Shown in pieces: positions 61,991 through 64,000 of a DNA stretch of 64,000 nt; position 1 is the first letter of the stretch, and each line of letters opens with the position of its first letter. Source of the stretch: Tigriopus japonicus (taxonomy: Eukaryota; Arthropoda; Copepoda; Harpacticoida; Harpacticidae); contig CM021312.1 of the NCBI GenBank assembly GCA_010645155.1, positions 7,472,006-7,536,005 on the forward strand. Direction: 5' to 3'. Below the pieces are notes generated by a model. That model saw only the letters and a program-made list of their open reading frames with translations. It was not told the DNA's origin and did no database searches. Position numbers and translations under genes: made by a program.

Positions 61991-64000
61991 GTAAGTAGTG
62001 AAATATTGCTTTAGGTTAAATACACTCACGCAATCTTGGAATAAATTGTGGTACTTTTACAAGCGAGATCTAAAGACAGAGGCTCCATGCTTTGACGAGG
62101 TCTTTCAAATACGTGTCCAAGTTTCCTCCACCATGATTCAGGAATGTTGCTAATACAAATTGTTGGCATTTCTGGCAAAACGGCTTTTCCCATTGAGGGT
62201 TTAGTAGAGGGTAAGTCCAAAGCTTGTTGCACAAAGCGCCATACACTATAAATATTTAAGTTCTTCCCGAAATTAATCCTTATATTGTGAAATCAGTTAG
62301 ATGTGTACCTCCAAAAAATGGCACCCATTGCATCAAAATTTACAACAAGAAATTGGGTAAAATGGTGCATACAGACAAAATTACCAAAAGAAAAGACGTT
62401 CTCCAAAATATACGTTTTTTTTCAATGCCTGGATTTTTTCAAATATTTTGGGCTTTTGAAGAAAATGCATATAAAATATTTTGTCATTTCATAACAATAT
62501 TTTTCCGGGCCCTAATATCAGATTGGTTGACCGTCTGTCGCATCTGCGGTCTGTAGGTGTGTTATCCAGCGTCTAAAAGTTTTCTTGCGTGCATGAAGAA
62601 AGGTCGGGGAGAAGAATCAAACCTGGGACCTCTCTTAGTGTTGGGACTTTAGCCACCCTAGAATTAAGTAGTTTGAGACGGTACCGAAAAAAATGAGGAC
62701 TTAGAGGCTTGATGCCGGCTTGGTGCCAAGGTGAAAATCTCTAGTGCTGCCATTTTCACCCCAGCTTATACTACGGCTTTTTCTACAATATTAAACATTT
62801 TTCTAACCAATTACATAAGGTTATAGGTTTAATAGGCTAATTTGACTCTTAAAATTGAATGCTGGCTTAAAATTTTGGCTTCCAACTTTCAAAATCGGGT
62901 GGCCTTTATAGGAGATTACTCAGAGGGACGAAATCCCAGTGTGTGCCTTATGTAATCCAATCTTTGGCGAACAATTGAAGTGAATACCTTATTTGATGCT
63001 TTTCTAAACTTTAATAAAACCATCATCAGAAGAAATGTGTGCGTGTTGTAAGGAATTATTCGCTCTACTGATGCTAAAAAGGTGAATGGCAGGGATACTT
63101 GCATCACCCTGAATTTTCTTTGTTATTGTTGATCACAACAACATTTTTTTCAAGTTTTCTAGTTCTCGACGTCGCATGTCATGCAACTCTAGCTTAGAAA
63201 ACCACCCCGCAATGCTAAGTGCAACCTCGCGTGATTGAGGTTACGTGGTAAAAACAAACGTACCGTGAATTTACCTGTGAGGCAGTTTTTCGTCTTGCAT
63301 GACTTTCGAGTGATGGCACCTCAGCCAAGTAACTTATTTCGGCAGTCTTGCACAATCGTTTCGACAATTCTTGCGTACCGTGACGGTAGGCTCTGCAATT
63401 GTCAGTGTCTCTGAAGAAAAGAATAGGTTTCAGCGCTCTTAAGAAGCAAGTAGGAGAAGTAATCAATCAACTTTTCAAAAACTCGCCTAAGCTAACGGTC
63501 ACAACATATGGTCCCAAAGCCTAGCCCTGCAGGGCCTTAAGCCTAATTCTAAAACTGTGTTGCAACATACACTTTGCATATTTATCTATGCCGAGACACC
63601 ATAGATAAATAAAATAGAGATATCTCAATTTTGACGTCGACAAAACCGCCCTCTATGAGGGATTACCTAACAACATTGGTAAAAATGATTGTTTCATAAG
63701 GAACGTCATAGAGTGCGCCACTGTGTTTGTAACGCAAATATCCTTTTTGAAGTTCGATTCTCAGAGTCAATTCAGAAAATACAGCCTACGTCATCTAGAG
63801 GTCACGGATCTCCGCACTGTCACGGCGGTCTGCCTGCTTAGCTAGAATTGAGAAGTCTGGGGGTAGTTTGTGCGAGACACTGAGAATCCGTGTGCCAACT
63901 TGGACTTCTAGGTCCAAGAGCGTACCGGCCCGTCCTTAAGACTGCCTGGAGTTTGGTGATTCCCCGTGATTCCCGTTTAGAGAAGTCTCATCAAGCTGTA
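61991..64000. other. Right-end intergenic DNA
   Basis: No coding region recognised to the window end. Apart from the tRNA-like segment it contains two short stretches related to other places in the window (63195-63230 to 16310-16350, and 63624-63650 to 11553-11580), so some of it is old repeat DNA. Confidence 0.45.
62604..62660 (-). other. tRNA-like segment (possible SINE head), weak
   Basis: On the minus strand TGGCTAAAGTC resembles a pol III A box and GGTTTGATTCT a B box, about 32 nt apart with AGAGAGGTCCCA between, as in tRNA-derived SINEs. No complete cloverleaf forms, and spacing is shorter than in a true tRNA. Confidence 0.25.

Noticed and set aside
62916..63107. 63-codon minus-strand frame
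   Set aside because: Short, no homology recognised, and stop-rich surroundings; treated as noise.

Overview
The window is animal nuclear DNA. Genes are split by short GT-AG introns, intergenic DNA is AT-rich, and there are LINE, hAT-like, mariner/Tc1-like and BEL/Pao elements. A short interstitial (TTAGG)n tract and a group III (Cht7-type) chitinase point to an arthropod. I infer a crustacean, most probably a copepod, with moderate confidence; no marker fixes the species. Two assembly gaps (6644-6970 and 39881-40671) interrupt the sequence.

Layout: 1-2048 is the gag-protease part of a BEL/Pao retrotransposon (minus strand, running off the left edge). RNASEH2A (3406-4470, minus) and a Rieske/flavoprotein oxidoreductase of the AIFM3 type (6971-8498, minus, C-terminus in a gap) follow. 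From 9 to 20 kb there is almost only repeat DNA: a ~710-bp hAT-type MITE family with intact 8-bp target duplications, a 2.5-kb foldback element and a LINE 3' end. From 20.5 to 27.7 kb four plus-strand genes are packed closely: LTO1, ANKRD54 (19 nt after the LTO1 stop), an unrecognised single-pass membrane protein with a Cys-rich ectodomain, and an MBLAC2-like metallo-beta-lactamase-fold protein. A two-catalytic-domain chitinase lies at 31956-35228. A 31-bp/217-bp higher-order tandem array lies at 37.2-38.0 kb, and a Tc1/mariner pseudogene abuts the second gap.

From 42 to 55 kb there is a second gene cluster. An 11-exon WW + double-CUE protein (42169-49885, minus) has a 4.6-kb intron loaded with a palindrome, a LINE end and a hAT-like element. 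Divergent from it is UCHL5 (50734-51964, plus). Tail-to-tail with UCHL5 is a DPP4-type serine peptidase (52023-54698, minus); the two stop codons are 58 nt apart and each has AATAAA almost immediately after the stop. The remainder (55-64 kb) holds two minisatellites, a decayed mariner with recognisable termini, a LINE fragment and an interstitial telomere-like tract.

The genes are ordinary housekeeping or physiological genes rather than one pathway: ribonucleotide removal, Fe-S delivery to ABCE1 (LTO1), ubiquitin recognition and removal (WW/CUE protein, UCHL5), cuticle turnover (Cht7) and peptide processing (DPP4). The most unusual items are the LTO1-ANKRD54 spacing, the WW/CUE protein with its C-terminal KGPN repeats, the unrecognised membrane protein, and the repeat architectures. 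Exon boundaries and protein lengths come from reading the sequence by eye and were not checked against transcripts.
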